A DNA stretch of 64,000 bases, taken from the NCBI GenBank assembly GCA_963789025.1, contig CAWBIT010000011.1, forward strand, positions 254,745 through 318,744. The letters run 5' to 3'. The notes beneath the pieces were generated by a model. The model worked only from the letters and a program-made list of their open reading frames with translations. It ran no database searches and was not told the origin of the DNA. This stretch comes from AP-15 sp963789025 (lineage in GTDB: Bacteria > Pseudomonadota > Alphaproteobacteria > ATCC43930 > CGMCC-115725). Shown here piece after piece: positions 33,251 through 42,341 of this stretch (the first letter of the stretch is position 1; each line of letters opens with the position of its first letter). The translations under genes and the position numbers were made by a program.

Positions 33251-36200
33251 CGACGGTCAGCTTGCCGATCGCGGTCCGCCCGGTGGTCTCGGGCTCGTAC
33301 ATGTCCTCGACGACGAGCGCCGGGTATTTGAATTCGCCGGGTGTGACGGCGCGGACGACATAGGCGAGGGTGAAGTCCTTGGCGCCGTTTTTGAGGTCGA
33401 GCGCCGCGACGAAGCGGTCGTCGCGCTGCTCGGTGTAAGTCGCATCGGTGAGTTCGGGGAGCCAGGAATAATCCGTCGTGGACCGGCCTTTCGACACGGT
33501 CGCCGTCTCGATCTCGAACCCGGCGGGCAACAGGTCGACGACGAGGGTCTGCACCGATTGCGAGGCATCGGTTCGCGTCCCCTTGATGACCACGACGAAC
33601 AGCTCCGTCTGCCGGGCTTTGCCGAGATCGGCCGCCGTGCCATCCGGACGGAAGACCTCGCGGGATACGGCGTAGCCCCGGCTCTCCGCGGGCAGATCGG
33701 CGGCCGGCACGCCGGTGATCGAGACCGCGCGCCATGCCGGCGTATCACCACGATTGGTGATCATCATCGGCGGAGTGCCGGAGCCGAGGAGGCGGCGCAG
33801 ATAGAGGGGCTCGCTGCGGGACTGCGGCGCGCCGCCGTCGCTGGCGACGGTCATCGTGCCGCCGCCGGTCTTGACCGCCGCCTCGGCCGCCATCAGAAGC
33901 CAGGCCTGCTCCTGAGTGCTGGTTCGCGCGGCCCGGCTGAAGCGCTCGGCGATGCGGTCGATGACAGCCGTGAGCCGCGCCTGGTTGCTGGGATTGGCGG
34001 CGGCAAACGACAGCACGGCAGCGCTGTCGCGCAACTCGCTGCCGTAATCGACATAGCGGATCGCGGCCGGCCGCGGCGGGCCGGGGACGAGGGCGGCGTC
34101 ATAAGCGGCGGCGGCTCGTGCCATATCGCCATATTGCGCGAGCGCCGCGGCAGTTTGCGCCTTGGCGAGCTGGGTCGGCAACCGCGCCATTTGCGTCTCA
34201 TAGAAATACCGCAACCCGTCGAGATCGTCGGATTTCGCCCGCGCCAGCACGTAATGAGCATAAGCCAGCGCGGGCAGTTCCCCGATCTCGTTATGGTCCT
34301 GACGCACGTAATCGTGGAGCCAACTGACGGCCGATTTTATCGCGAAATCGGGCACGTTCTTGCCGTGCTCCTCGGCGCGGATCAGAAAATCGGTGGCATA
34401 GGCATCGAGCCACGGCACCGTGTCGCCGGTATCGCTCCACACACCGAAGCTGCCGTCGGAGCGCTGCAGCTCCACGATATGTCCGATTGCGCGATCGAGC
34501 ATCTCCGCTGTCGCGAGACCTGGATCGGTGCGCCACAATCGCGCCACTTCCTCGACATAGAGCAAGGGCAAGGCCCGGCTCGTCGTCTGCTCGAGACAGC
34601 CATAGGCGTAGCGTTCGAGCGTGCGCAACAGGCCCGGGACATCCCAGTCGGGCCGCGGGCTGACGCTCAGCAAAGCCTCTGCTGTGCCCGGGAGGAACTC
34701 GTCGGCCGCGCCGTCGTCCAACGTGATGCTCTCGCCAGGCTGCAGGCGCCCGACAAAGCGGCGCAGCTGATAGGCCTGCGTCGGGCGCACGCCGATCGTG
34801 AAGTCGCGCGCGATTTTCAGATCGTCAGGTCCGGAAAGCTCGAGCTTCAGCGCTGCATTACCGGGCGCCGCCGCGGACAGGACAAAACCATCGTTGAAGT
34901 TCCCGCCAGCGGCGAGTTTCACTGTGCGGGTCGCCGGTGCCTTGAACTGTGCGGCGCCGCTCGCCGATAAACTGAGATGATAGTCGCCAGCCGCGCCTTC
35001 GAGGTTGTTGATCGTGACCCCGATCCGCGCCGCATCGCCGGGTGCGAGAAAGCGCGGCAAAGACACGGCCGTCACGACCGGGTCGCGCACCGTCATCGAG
35101 CTCGTCGCGGAGCCGACCTTGTGCGCCGAGAACGCGACCGCCATCAACCGCAGCTGGCCCTGAAAGTCGGGAATGTCGAACGGGATGCGGGCCGCCCCCT
35201 CGCCATCCAGCCGGACGATGCCGGAAAACAGGGCGACCACCTTGCTGCTCTTGTCAGGCAGCCCGGCGACCGAGCGTTTCGCAAAGCTGTCGCCGCCGCT
35301 GCGGAGCACCCCGACGGCATTCGCGCGCGCATCGATCAGCCGCCCGTAAAGGTCGCGCAATTCGACCCCGAGCTGGCGCTTGCCGTAATAATATTTCTCG
35401 GGTGCGGGGCTGTCGAATTCGGTCAGCTTGAGCACCGCCTCGTCGACCGCGGCGAGGGTGACATAGGCCTCCTCGCCGGCCCCGAGCCCCGCCACTTTGA
35501 CCGGAATCTCGACAGGGCCGCGCGGCCGCACGACGTCGGGCGCGGTGAGCGCCGGCACGAGGGTGCGGGGGCTCGCGTCGATCCCCAGCCAGGCGACCCC
35601 GACCGCCCGCCCCGGCCCGCGCTGTTGCGGCCCTGGCGCGTCCGATGGCCGATAGGCGCTGATCAGCGCGTATACGCCGCCGCCCCAAGAGGCGTCGACC
35701 GGGATATCGAGCGTGATGCCCTCCGCCGGCAGGCTCAGCGCGCGCAGCGAGAGGACCCGGTCCGAGGCGATCGCCAACTCGGCCTGGCCGGCAAACGGGG
35801 CCTTGATGAACAGCTTGGCGGTATCGCCCGGCTGATAACTCGGCTTGTCCAGAGCCGCCTCGAGCTTGTCGGGGACATCCGGCTGCTCGGCCTCGACCCA
35901 CCAGCCGACACGGAACCTGAGGCTCGACTGTGCGCCGCTCGCGGGGTCGGTCACCTCCCAGCGATAGCGCCCGGCGGGCAATTGCCGCGCCAGGCTCGCC
36001 GGCCTGTCGGCGGCAACGTCGATCGTGCCGGCGTCTATCGGCTGACTGCGGATGTGCGATTTGTGGCGCCACACGCCATTGACCGAAAACCAGCGGTATT
36101 CCCAATTCTCGCGCAACAGCTCGAAGCGCAGCGCTTTGGCCCCGATCGGCGAGCCTTGCGGATCGACCGCGATCACTTCGAGCTTGGCCTCGGCGCCTTC

Positions 36201-38429
36201 CGGAACCGCCTCGTCACCGGCGGGCGAGCGCAGCCCGATCGCCACCGGGCGCTGCCGGATAGGCCGGCTCACGGTTTCGTAAACCGCGCGCCCACTCGGC
36301 TCGAACACACCGACCCTGATCGTCGCGGCGAGCGGGCGGGTCAGGTCCGGTAGATCGTTAAGCGCGACCGACAATCGCGCCTTGCCGTTCTCGTCAGTCG
36401 GCGAGGCTTCGATATCGCGGCGGTCCCCGGTGAATTCCTCGTCGACCAGGCCGAAATGGAAGCCCGGCTGCTTCGGGAAGGGGCCGTCGTCGAGCGCAAT
36501 GACCGCCTCGGCCTCGATCGCCAATCCGGCCCCCGGCGCACCGTAATAGTAGCGGGCGGCGACATCGACCGGGAATGCTTCACCGGGGCGGATCGGCCCA
36601 TCGGCGGCGGCGAGCTCGACCTTGAGCTGCGGCGGAACAAAATCCTCGACGCGGAATTCGGCGCTGCCGATCGGCGGCGCTTTCGGGTCGAGCAGCAGTT
36701 CGACCCGCCAGGCGCCGATGCGGGCATCGCGCGGCAAGGCGAAGCTTTCTCGATAGGCGCCCAGTCGATCCCCTGTCAGCTGGCGCTTTTCGACCTCGAT
36801 ACCGTCCGGCCGCAACAGCCGCAACCCGACAGGCAAACCCGACATCGCGACGGCCTTGTCGTCACGCACCAATGCCACCAGCTCGACCGTCTCGCCGGGC
36901 CGGTAGATGCCGCGATCGGTATAGAGAAACGCGTCGACCGGCCCGGGTTGCGGCCGGCCGCTGACGCCGCGGTCGCTCAAATCGAAAGCCGGGCGGCCGA
37001 TCTCGAGGAAGTTGAAGTCGGTGTCGGGACCGTGCGCCGTCACGACAAAGGGCTCGTCGCCGCCGCGGCCGTGCAGCAATCCGCCCGGAAATTTCGCGAT
37101 CCCGCCGGCGTCGCTGGTCGCCGCGGCGAGCTCGCCGTTGTTGCGGGCGTAGAGGCGAACCGCAACACCCGTCATCGGCTTGCCGTCGGCGAGCGAGCGG
37201 ACATCGACCGCCAGCCCCTCCGTGCCCTTGTAAGCCGCCAAGCCGACATCGGAAACGAGCACCCAATTGGTCGCCGGCTCGGCATATTCGTCCTGCATCA
37301 GGTCGGTCCGTTCGGCCACGGCCAAATAAATGCCGGGTCCCTTTTCATGGAGCATGTCCTTCAAGGGGATGGCCGTCGTGACCGCGCGGTTGCGCTCGCC
37401 GGTGATAGCCATCTCGCCCTCCCAGACGAGGCTGCCGGTGCGGTTGATGATTTCGTCGACCTCGTAGGACGAAAAGCTCAACGTCAGCCGCTCCGCGTCG
37501 ATGCTCGGGACGAGATTGCGCTCGTTGACCCGCAACAGCCGCAACTTGACCTTGGCCACATTGACCGTGGTCAGCGGCAGCCCCGACGTGCCCTGCTTGG
37601 GCAATACATACCCCGTACCGGAAAAGCGCAGCTGCGGCTTGCGGTCGGGGATGACGATCCGCGTCTTGAACGTCTCGCGCAGGCGTTCGCCGGTAGCGGC
37701 CGGGAGGCCGGCAAGTACCTCGACGTCGTAAGTGCCGCCGTGCTTCATGCCGTCGAGGCACATCGTGTCGCCGCGGGCGGTCACGATGCCGTCGAGCGGC
37801 GGCTGGCTGCGGACAAAGGAGCCGTATGAGACATCGCCCTTATGTTCGACGGTCTGGTTGAACCTAAGGCAGGCGCGGCCCCATTCCGCTTCGGCCTGGA
37901 CCTCGACCTTCGTGACGCGAAAGGCGACGAGCCGGCGCAACTCCTCGGCGCGCTCGGCAATCGCAGGCAGCCGAGTGAAGGTTAGGCCGGCGTCAAACGC
38001 GGCGAGCGCCTCCTTTTGCTTGTCGTGGCGGTCGTAGTCGCGGCCGATCACGAAGAGCGCCACGCCGCGCTCGACCGGATCGGTCGATTTGAGATAGGCG
38101 TTGTAGGCGCTCGCCATCGCATGGTCGTCCTCGGCGGCGAGCTCGTTTTGCGCGAGCCGCAGCCAAACGAGACCGTCATCGGCTCCATTGGCGATGGCGC
38201 GGGTCAATTCGTCGATCGCCGCGGCATAACGCTTGGCCTGATAATCGGCGTCGGCCATTCGCCTCCAGCCGGCGATCAGCGCCGGCTGCTTCTTGTTCGC
38301 CGGGATGCTGTCGATCAGCTCCCGCCGCCAATCGAGCGCCGCATCGGCGAGTTCCTTCGACTGGTATTCCTGCGCCAGTGTCGGCGAAGCGACCGACACC
38401 AGGCACAGCACCAACAACGCGCGCAGCAT
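33240..38429 (-). CDS. Bacterial alpha-2-macroglobulin (YfhM-like, thioester form)
   Basis: This 1729-residue periplasmic protease trap has a signal peptide ending in SPTLAQ, without a lipobox cysteine, so unlike E. coli YfhM it should be released rather than lipid-anchored. It contains MG1-MG2 type domains (FLYTDRGIYRPGETVELVAL is the MG2 signature), a bait region, and the thioester motif CLEQ at Cys1278 (YAYGCLEQTTSRALP), followed by the alpha/alpha toroid domain and a receptor-like C-terminal domain. It is followed directly by pbpC, overlapping its annotated start by 11 bases, the classic conserved pair. Confidence 0.94.
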   Translation of the reverse strand: MLRALLVLCLVSVASPTLAQEYQSKELADAALDWRRELIDSIPANKKQPALIAGWRRMADADYQAKRYAAAIDELTRAIANGADDGLVWLRLAQNELAAEDDHAMASAYNAYLKSTDPVERGVALFVIGRDYDRHDKQKEALAAFDAGLTFTRLPAIAERAEELRRLVAFRVTKVEVQAEAEWGRACLRFNQTVEHKGDVSYGSFVRSQPPLDGIVTARGDTMCLDGMKHGGTYDVEVLAGLPAATGERLRETFKTRIVIPDRKPQLRFSGTGYVLPKQGTSGLPLTTVNVAKVKLRLLRVNERNLVPSIDAERLTLSFSSYEVDEIINRTGSLVWEGEMAITGERNRAVTTAIPLKDMLHEKGPGIYLAVAERTDLMQDEYAEPATNWVLVSDVGLAAYKGTEGLAVDVRSLADGKPMTGVAVRLYARNNGELAAATSDAGGIAKFPGGLLHGRGGDEPFVVTAHGPDTDFNFLEIGRPAFDLSDRGVSGRPQPGPVDAFLYTDRGIYRPGETVELVALVRDDKAVAMSGLPVGLRLLRPDGIEVEKRQLTGDRLGAYRESFALPRDARIGAWRVELLLDPKAPPIGSAEFRVEDFVPPQLKVELAAADGPIRPGEAFPVDVAARYYYGAPGAGLAIEAEAVIALDDGPFPKQPGFHFGLVDEEFTGDRRDIEASPTDENGKARLSVALNDLPDLTRPLAATIRVGVFEPSGRAVYETVSRPIRQRPVAIGLRSPAGDEAVPEGAEAKLEVIAVDPQGSPIGAKALRFELLRENWEYRWFSVNGVWRHKSHIRSQPIDAGTIDVAADRPASLARQLPAGRYRWEVTDPASGAQSSLRFRVGWWVEAEQPDVPDKLEAALDKPSYQPGDTAKLFIKAPFAGQAELAIASDRVLSLRALSLPAEGITLDIPVDASWGGGVYALISAYRPSDAPGPQQRGPGRAVGVAWLGIDASPRTLVPALTAPDVVRPRGPVEIPVKVAGLGAGEEAYVTLAAVDEAVLKLTEFDSPAPEKYYYGKRQLGVELRDLYGRLIDARANAVGVLRSGGDSFAKRSVAGLPDKSSKVVALFSGIVRLDGEGAARIPFDIPDFQGQLRLMAVAFSAHKVGSATSSMTVRDPVVTAVSLPRFLAPGDAARIGVTINNLEGAAGDYHLSLSASGAAQFKAPATRTVKLAAGGNFNDGFVLSAAAPGNAALKLELSGPDDLKIARDFTIGVRPTQAYQLRRFVGRLQPGESITLDDGAADEFLPGTAEALLSVSPRPDWDVPGLLRTLERYAYGCLEQTTSRALPLLYVEEVARLWRTDPGLATAEMLDRAIGHIVELQRSDGSFGVWSDTGDTVPWLDAYATDFLIRAEEHGKNVPDFAIKSAVSWLHDYVRQDHNEIGELPALAYAHYVLARAKSDDLDGLRYFYETQMARLPTQLAKAQTAAALAQYGDMARAAAAYDAALVPGPPRPAAIRYVDYGSELRDSAAVLSFAAANPSNQARLTAVIDRIAERFSRAARTSTQEQAWLLMAAEAAVKTGGGTMTVASDGGAPQSRSEPLYLRRLLGSGTPPMMITNRGDTPAWRAVSITGVPAADLPAESRGYAVSREVFRPDGTAADLGKARQTELFVVVIKGTRTDASQSVQTLVVDLLPAGFEIETATVSKGRSTTDYSWLPELTDATYTEQRDDRFVAALDLKNGAKDFTLAYVVRAVTPGEFKYPALVVEDMYEPETTGRTAIGKLTVGAR

Positions 38430-38561
38430 GCATCAGCCCCCGGAGACGCCGGGTCCACGCTAGCACTTCACCGTCATGAAGTCGCCCCGGCTTGAGGGTT
38501 TGGCCGAAACTGTAGCAGTGTGCGGTTACGGCAGATCATCCAGCGGGAAGGAGCAGGAGTC

Positions 38562-39443
38562 ATGAAGATCGGTTTCGTCGGGCTCGGGATCATGGGACAT
38601 CCAATGGCCCTCAATCTGATCAAGGGTGGGCACGAGCTTTTCGTTAACGGCAAGCGCCGGTTGCCGGCGGATGTCCGCGAGGCCGGCGCCACGGTTTGCG
38701 ACACCTTGAGGGCGATCGCCGAGCAGGCCGAAATCGTGATCCTGATGGTGCCGGACACCCCAGACGTAAAGAGCGTGCTGTTCGATCCCGGCGGGATTGC
38801 CGAGGGGCTGTCGGCGGGCAAGATCGTCGTCGACATGAGCTCGATCTCACCGATCGAGACCAAGCTCTTCGCCGCCGAGATCAACAAGAAGGGATGCGAT
38901 TATCTGGATGCGCCGGTGTCCGGCGGCGAGGTCGGCGCCAAGGCGGCCTCCCTGACGATCATGGTCGGCGGACCCGAGCGCGCCTTTGCCAAGGTCAAAC
39001 CGCTCTTCGATTTGATGGGCAAGAACATCACATTGGTCGGCGGCAATGGCGACGGCCAGACGACCAAAGTCGCCAACCAGATCATTGTCGCATTGACGAT
39101 CGAGGCGGTCGGCGAAGCGCTGCTCTTCGCGTCGCGCGCCGGCGCCGACCCGGCCAAGGTCAGGCAAGCATTGATGGGCGGGTTCGCCTCGTCACGAATC
39201 CTCGAGCTGCACGGCGAGCGGATGATCAAGCGCAATTTCGATCCCGGGTTCCGCATCGAATTGCACCAGAAGGACCTGAACCTTGCTCTGCAAGGCGCCC
39301 GCACCCTCAGCCTTTCCCTCCCCAACACCGCAACCACGCAGGAACTCTTCAACGCCGCCGCCGCCCTCGGCGGCAAGGGCTGGGACCATTCCGGCCTGGT
39401 GCGCGTCCTCGAGCACCTGGCCCAGCATGAGGTGGCGAAGTAA
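38562..39443 (+). CDS. glxR: 2-hydroxy-3-oxopropionate (tartronate semialdehyde) reductase
   Basis: This 293-residue enzyme of the beta-hydroxyacid dehydrogenase family reduces tartronate semialdehyde to glycerate with NAD(P)H. The Rossmann start is KIGFVGLGIMGHPMALNL, the substrate motif is DAPVSGGEVGAKAASLTIMVGG, and GNGDGQTTKVANQIIV holds the catalytic lysine region. The chosen ATG follows GGAAGGAGCAGGAG. The glyoxylate carboligase (gcl) and hydroxypyruvate isomerase (hyi) genes usually nearby are absent. 3-hydroxyisobutyrate dehydrogenase is an alternative, but the motifs favour GlxR/GarR. Confidence 0.9.
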   Translation: MKIGFVGLGIMGHPMALNLIKGGHELFVNGKRRLPADVREAGATVCDTLRAIAEQAEIVILMVPDTPDVKSVLFDPGGIAEGLSAGKIVVDMSSISPIETKLFAAEINKKGCDYLDAPVSGGEVGAKAASLTIMVGGPERAFAKVKPLFDLMGKNITLVGGNGDGQTTKVANQIIVALTIEAVGEALLFASRAGADPAKVRQALMGGFASSRILELHGERMIKRNFDPGFRIELHQKDLNLALQGARTLSLSLPNTATTQELFNAAAALGGKGWDHSGLVRVLEHLAQHEVAK

Positions 39444-39464
39444 GGAAGGCCCGATCTCCTTGGT

Positions 39465-39588
39465 GTCATTCCGGGGCGCGGGCTTTGTCCGCGAGCCCGG
39501 AATCTATGAACACCGGCCTCGAAGAAGTGATCGCCAGCCGGTGTTCATGGCTTCCGGGCCCGGCCCTGACGGGCCGTCCCGGAATGAC
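39465..39588. repeat. Palindromic repeat (GTCATTCCGGG...CCCGGAATGAC type)
   Basis: Outer arms GTCATTCCGGGG (39465-39476) and CCCGGAATGAC (39578-39588) enclose further pairings (CGAGCCCGGAA / TTCCGGGCCCG; ATGAACACCGGC / GCCGGTGTTCAT). It lies between two convergent genes and belongs to a widespread intergenic repeat class. Confidence 0.8.
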
Positions 39589-39620
39589 GATCCTCGGCCT
39601 TCCCGCAGCGGGGGAGGGGG

Positions 39621-40475
39621 TTACTTCTCGCCCAGCACGCGGTCGAGGGTGCGGACGGCGTTGTCAGGGCCGGGTTCTTTTTCGGCTTCCGCCTCGGCGA
39701 GGTAGGTGTAGAGGCGGGCGACGGCAGCGTAGATGTCGCGCGACGGCGGGTTCTTTTCGAGAAAGTCTGAGATTTCCTCCATCTCGGCGACCCAGCGATA
39801 GGCCTTGTCGTACATCCGCGGGATGCCTTCGCGGAACCGCGCGAGCATCTCGGGCTGGCTCTCGGTCAATTCGGCGATCAGCGCCTCGGCGCACCCGAAG
39901 CGCGCGGCGCCCAATAGCATTGCCGAGGCGATCGCGGTCGTTCCCTTGGTGATCCCGGCATAGGACATCTTCAACGCCGACGCAGCGCCGATCGGCCCGT
40001 CGATGACGCGCCAGTCGATCCCCCAATCGCGCAGCACCGCGGTCTGTCCCGCCGTCGGACCCGAAGCGTAAATCGTCGGACTGTATCCCGGCCGGGGCGG
40101 CCCGCCGATGATCCCGCCATCGACAAAATCGGCGCCGGTCGGCGCGATAATCTCGCCGACCCGGATCGCGGTTTGCGGGCTGACCGCATTGCAGTCGACA
40201 TAAACCGGCTTGCGGTCGAGCGCCTTCAAGGCCGGCGTCAGGTGCTGTGCCAGCGCCCCGGCCTCGCCGGGTGGCAGGATCGATAGAAAGAAATCGGCGC
40301 CGGAAAGCAATTCGCGCTCGTTCGCCGCCGCGATCATGCCTGCCTTTTCGGCACGCTCGGCGCTCGCTCGGCTGCGCCCTGACAATAGGGTGCGGACCGT
40401 CGCGCCACTCTCATGCAGCCGGCGGCCGACACCCGCGCCCATCATTCCTTGCGCGATTACTCCGATCACTGCCAT
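39621..40475 (-). CDS. NAD(P)-dependent oxidoreductase, 6PGDH-like with DUF1932
   Basis: The 284-residue protein starts with a Rossmann motif (VIGVIAQGMMGAGVGRRL) typical of the NAD-binding domain of 6-phosphogluconate dehydrogenase/beta-hydroxyacid dehydrogenases. It ends with a helical DUF1932 domain beginning near SALKMSYAGITKGTTAIASAML, with Lys in the catalytic position. The FVDGGIIGGPPRPG segment replaces the usual DAPVSGG. Substrate is unknown. It is convergent with glxR, a paralogous fold, with a palindromic repeat between them. Confidence 0.85.
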   Translation of the reverse strand: MAVIGVIAQGMMGAGVGRRLHESGATVRTLLSGRSRASAERAEKAGMIAAANERELLSGADFFLSILPPGEAGALAQHLTPALKALDRKPVYVDCNAVSPQTAIRVGEIIAPTGADFVDGGIIGGPPRPGYSPTIYASGPTAGQTAVLRDWGIDWRVIDGPIGAASALKMSYAGITKGTTAIASAMLLGAARFGCAEALIAELTESQPEMLARFREGIPRMYDKAYRWVAEMEEISDFLEKNPPSRDIYAAVARLYTYLAEAEAEKEPGPDNAVRTLDRVLGEK

Positions 40476-40542
40476 CGTCTACCTCCAAGGCAAAAACATC
40501 TGGCGCGCAACGTATCGGCCAAGGGGCTCCCTGGGAAGAGGC

Positions 40543-42240
40543 TCAGGCAGCGCCCTTCTGCCGCTCGGCGAGGGCGGCTTGCAGGGCGGGCATGCCGATG
40601 CGGTGGCAGAAATCACCAAAGCCTTCGCCATTGGCGCGGGCGGAGACATAGAGCGCGAAGAGCGGGTCCAAGGTGTCGGCGATGCCATGCAAGGACACCC
40701 TGTCGGCGAGGGGGGTATTGAGCCGGGTGCCTTCGAAGTCGCCGCCGACGAACAAGGCGTAAAAACCCGGCATGCGGCCGACGATGCCGATATCGCCGGT
40801 GTAGGGCCGCGCGCAGCCGTTCGGGCAGCCGGTGATGCGGATGCTGAGGCGTTCGCGCTCGAGCCCGTAAACCCGCAACCGCGCCTCGATCGCGGCGACG
40901 ATCTCGTCGCGCACGCGCTCAGCCTCGGTCAGCGCCAACCCGCAGCTCGGCAGGGCGGGGCAAGCGAGGGCCCAACGCTCGGCCGGCAGCATGTCGCCGG
41001 CAAGACGAACGCCGTGTTCGCGCAACACGGCCTCGATGGCCTCCCGATCCTCCGGCCGGATCTCGCTCAAGATGATGTCCTGGCTCGGCATCAGGATCGG
41101 ATCGCAGCGGAAGCGGTCGACGATCTTCCGCAAAGCCGCTCGGAGGTCGGCGATGATGCGGCCGCTCGACACCGGGATGCCGAGATAGAGTTTCCCGTCG
41201 CCCTGCTCGTGCCAGCCGAGATGATCGGGGACGACGAACGCCGGCATCTCGCGGCACGGCTCGAGCGGTTTGCCGAGATATTCCGAGAGCTGCTCGCGGG
41301 CCCAGTCTTCGCCGTTCTCGGCGATGACGTATTTGAGGCGGGCGTGGCGCCGGTTGCTGCGGTCGCCATGGTCGCGGTGGAGGCGCACGACAGCCGCCGC
41401 GGCGTCGAGCAGATCCTCCGGCTCGACAAAGGCGACCGGGGTGGCGAGCCGCGGGTAGGTCTTCGGGTTGTTGTGGGTCATCCCGTGACCGCCGCCGAGC
41501 AGGAAATTGTACCCGGTGAGCCGGTCGCCCTCGAACAGCGCGACGATCGCCAGGTCGTTGGTCAGCACGTCGATCGTGTTGTCCTCTGGGATTGCGAGGC
41601 CGATCTTGAATTTGCGCGGCAGATAGCGCTCGCCGTAGAGCGGGTCCGGGTCCTCGGAGGCGTTCTCGTTTTCCTGCCAGGGCGTGCCGTCGACCCAGAT
41701 TTCGTGATAGGCGCGGGTCCGCGGCAACAGATGGCTGGAGAGGCGGCGCGTCTCGGCTTCCAGCCGGTCGTGCACCGGGTCGCGGATTGGCGCCGGCGTT
41801 GTCGTCACGGTGCGCACGACATCGCCGCAGGCCGCCAATGTCGTCAGCAGAGCAGTGTTGATCTCGGCAATCGCCGATTTGAGCCCGGGTTTGACGACGC
41901 CGTGAAACTGGATGCTCTGCCTGGTCGTGACCCGGAGCGACCCGTCGGCGTAGCGGCCGGCAAGCGCGTCGAGGGCGAGATACTGGTCGGCCGTGAGCCG
42001 TCCGCCCGGGATGCGGACGCGCACCATGAATTGCCAGACCTTGTCATCGCCGCGCTGCTTGCGCTCGGTGGCGCTGTCGCGGTCGTAGCCCTGGTAGATG
42101 CCGTGGAATTTGAGGAGTGAGTAGCCCTCTTTGTCGAACGGCGTGCCGGTGTCGCGAAGATCGCGGGCGATGTGCCCGCGAAGTTGCCGGCTCTGCTGCT
42201 TGACCGCCTCGGGCTTCGAAACGGAGTCGATCTGAACCAT
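40543..42240 (-). CDS. cysI: Sulfite reductase hemoprotein (nitrite/sulfite reductase family)
   Basis: The 565-residue enzyme reduces sulfite to sulfide for cysteine/methionine synthesis. It has two ferredoxin-like halves, and the [4Fe-4S]-siroheme ligands Cys427-x5-Cys433 and Cys472-x3-Cys476 are intact. RVTTRQSIQFHGV and RHARLKYVIAENG carry siroheme/sulfite-contacting arginines. Length and the C-x5-C spacing fit CysI; ferredoxin-dependent Sir is close kin. It lies 101 bases downstream of metZ on the same strand, so both may share the SAM-II leader, though a local promoter is possible. A CysJ flavoprotein gene is not adjacent. Confidence 0.9.
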   Translation of the reverse strand: MVQIDSVSKPEAVKQQSRQLRGHIARDLRDTGTPFDKEGYSLLKFHGIYQGYDRDSATERKQRGDDKVWQFMVRVRIPGGRLTADQYLALDALAGRYADGSLRVTTRQSIQFHGVVKPGLKSAIAEINTALLTTLAACGDVVRTVTTTPAPIRDPVHDRLEAETRRLSSHLLPRTRAYHEIWVDGTPWQENENASEDPDPLYGERYLPRKFKIGLAIPEDNTIDVLTNDLAIVALFEGDRLTGYNFLLGGGHGMTHNNPKTYPRLATPVAFVEPEDLLDAAAAVVRLHRDHGDRSNRRHARLKYVIAENGEDWAREQLSEYLGKPLEPCREMPAFVVPDHLGWHEQGDGKLYLGIPVSSGRIIADLRAALRKIVDRFRCDPILMPSQDIILSEIRPEDREAIEAVLREHGVRLAGDMLPAERWALACPALPSCGLALTEAERVRDEIVAAIEARLRVYGLERERLSIRITGCPNGCARPYTGDIGIVGRMPGFYALFVGGDFEGTRLNTPLADRVSLHGIADTLDPLFALYVSARANGEGFGDFCHRIGMPALQAALAERQKGAA

Positions 42241-42259
42241 ATCGCAGCCCTTTCAAGGC

Positions 42260-42284
42260 CAAACGGCAACAACACCGCCGTTTG
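42260..42284 (-). promoter_or_regulatory. Hairpin in the cysI leader
   Basis: CAAACGGC and GCCGTTTG form a perfect 8-bp stem with a 9-base loop, 20 bases before the cysI start codon. A TTGACA lies upstream at 42316-42321 on the minus strand without a convincing -10. It may be an mRNA-processing or regulatory hairpin between metZ and cysI. Confidence 0.35.
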
Positions 42285-42341
42285 AGTGGTTCAGATGGTT
42301 ACCACCAGCTCATAATGTCAATACTGGCGTATTAACAGATA

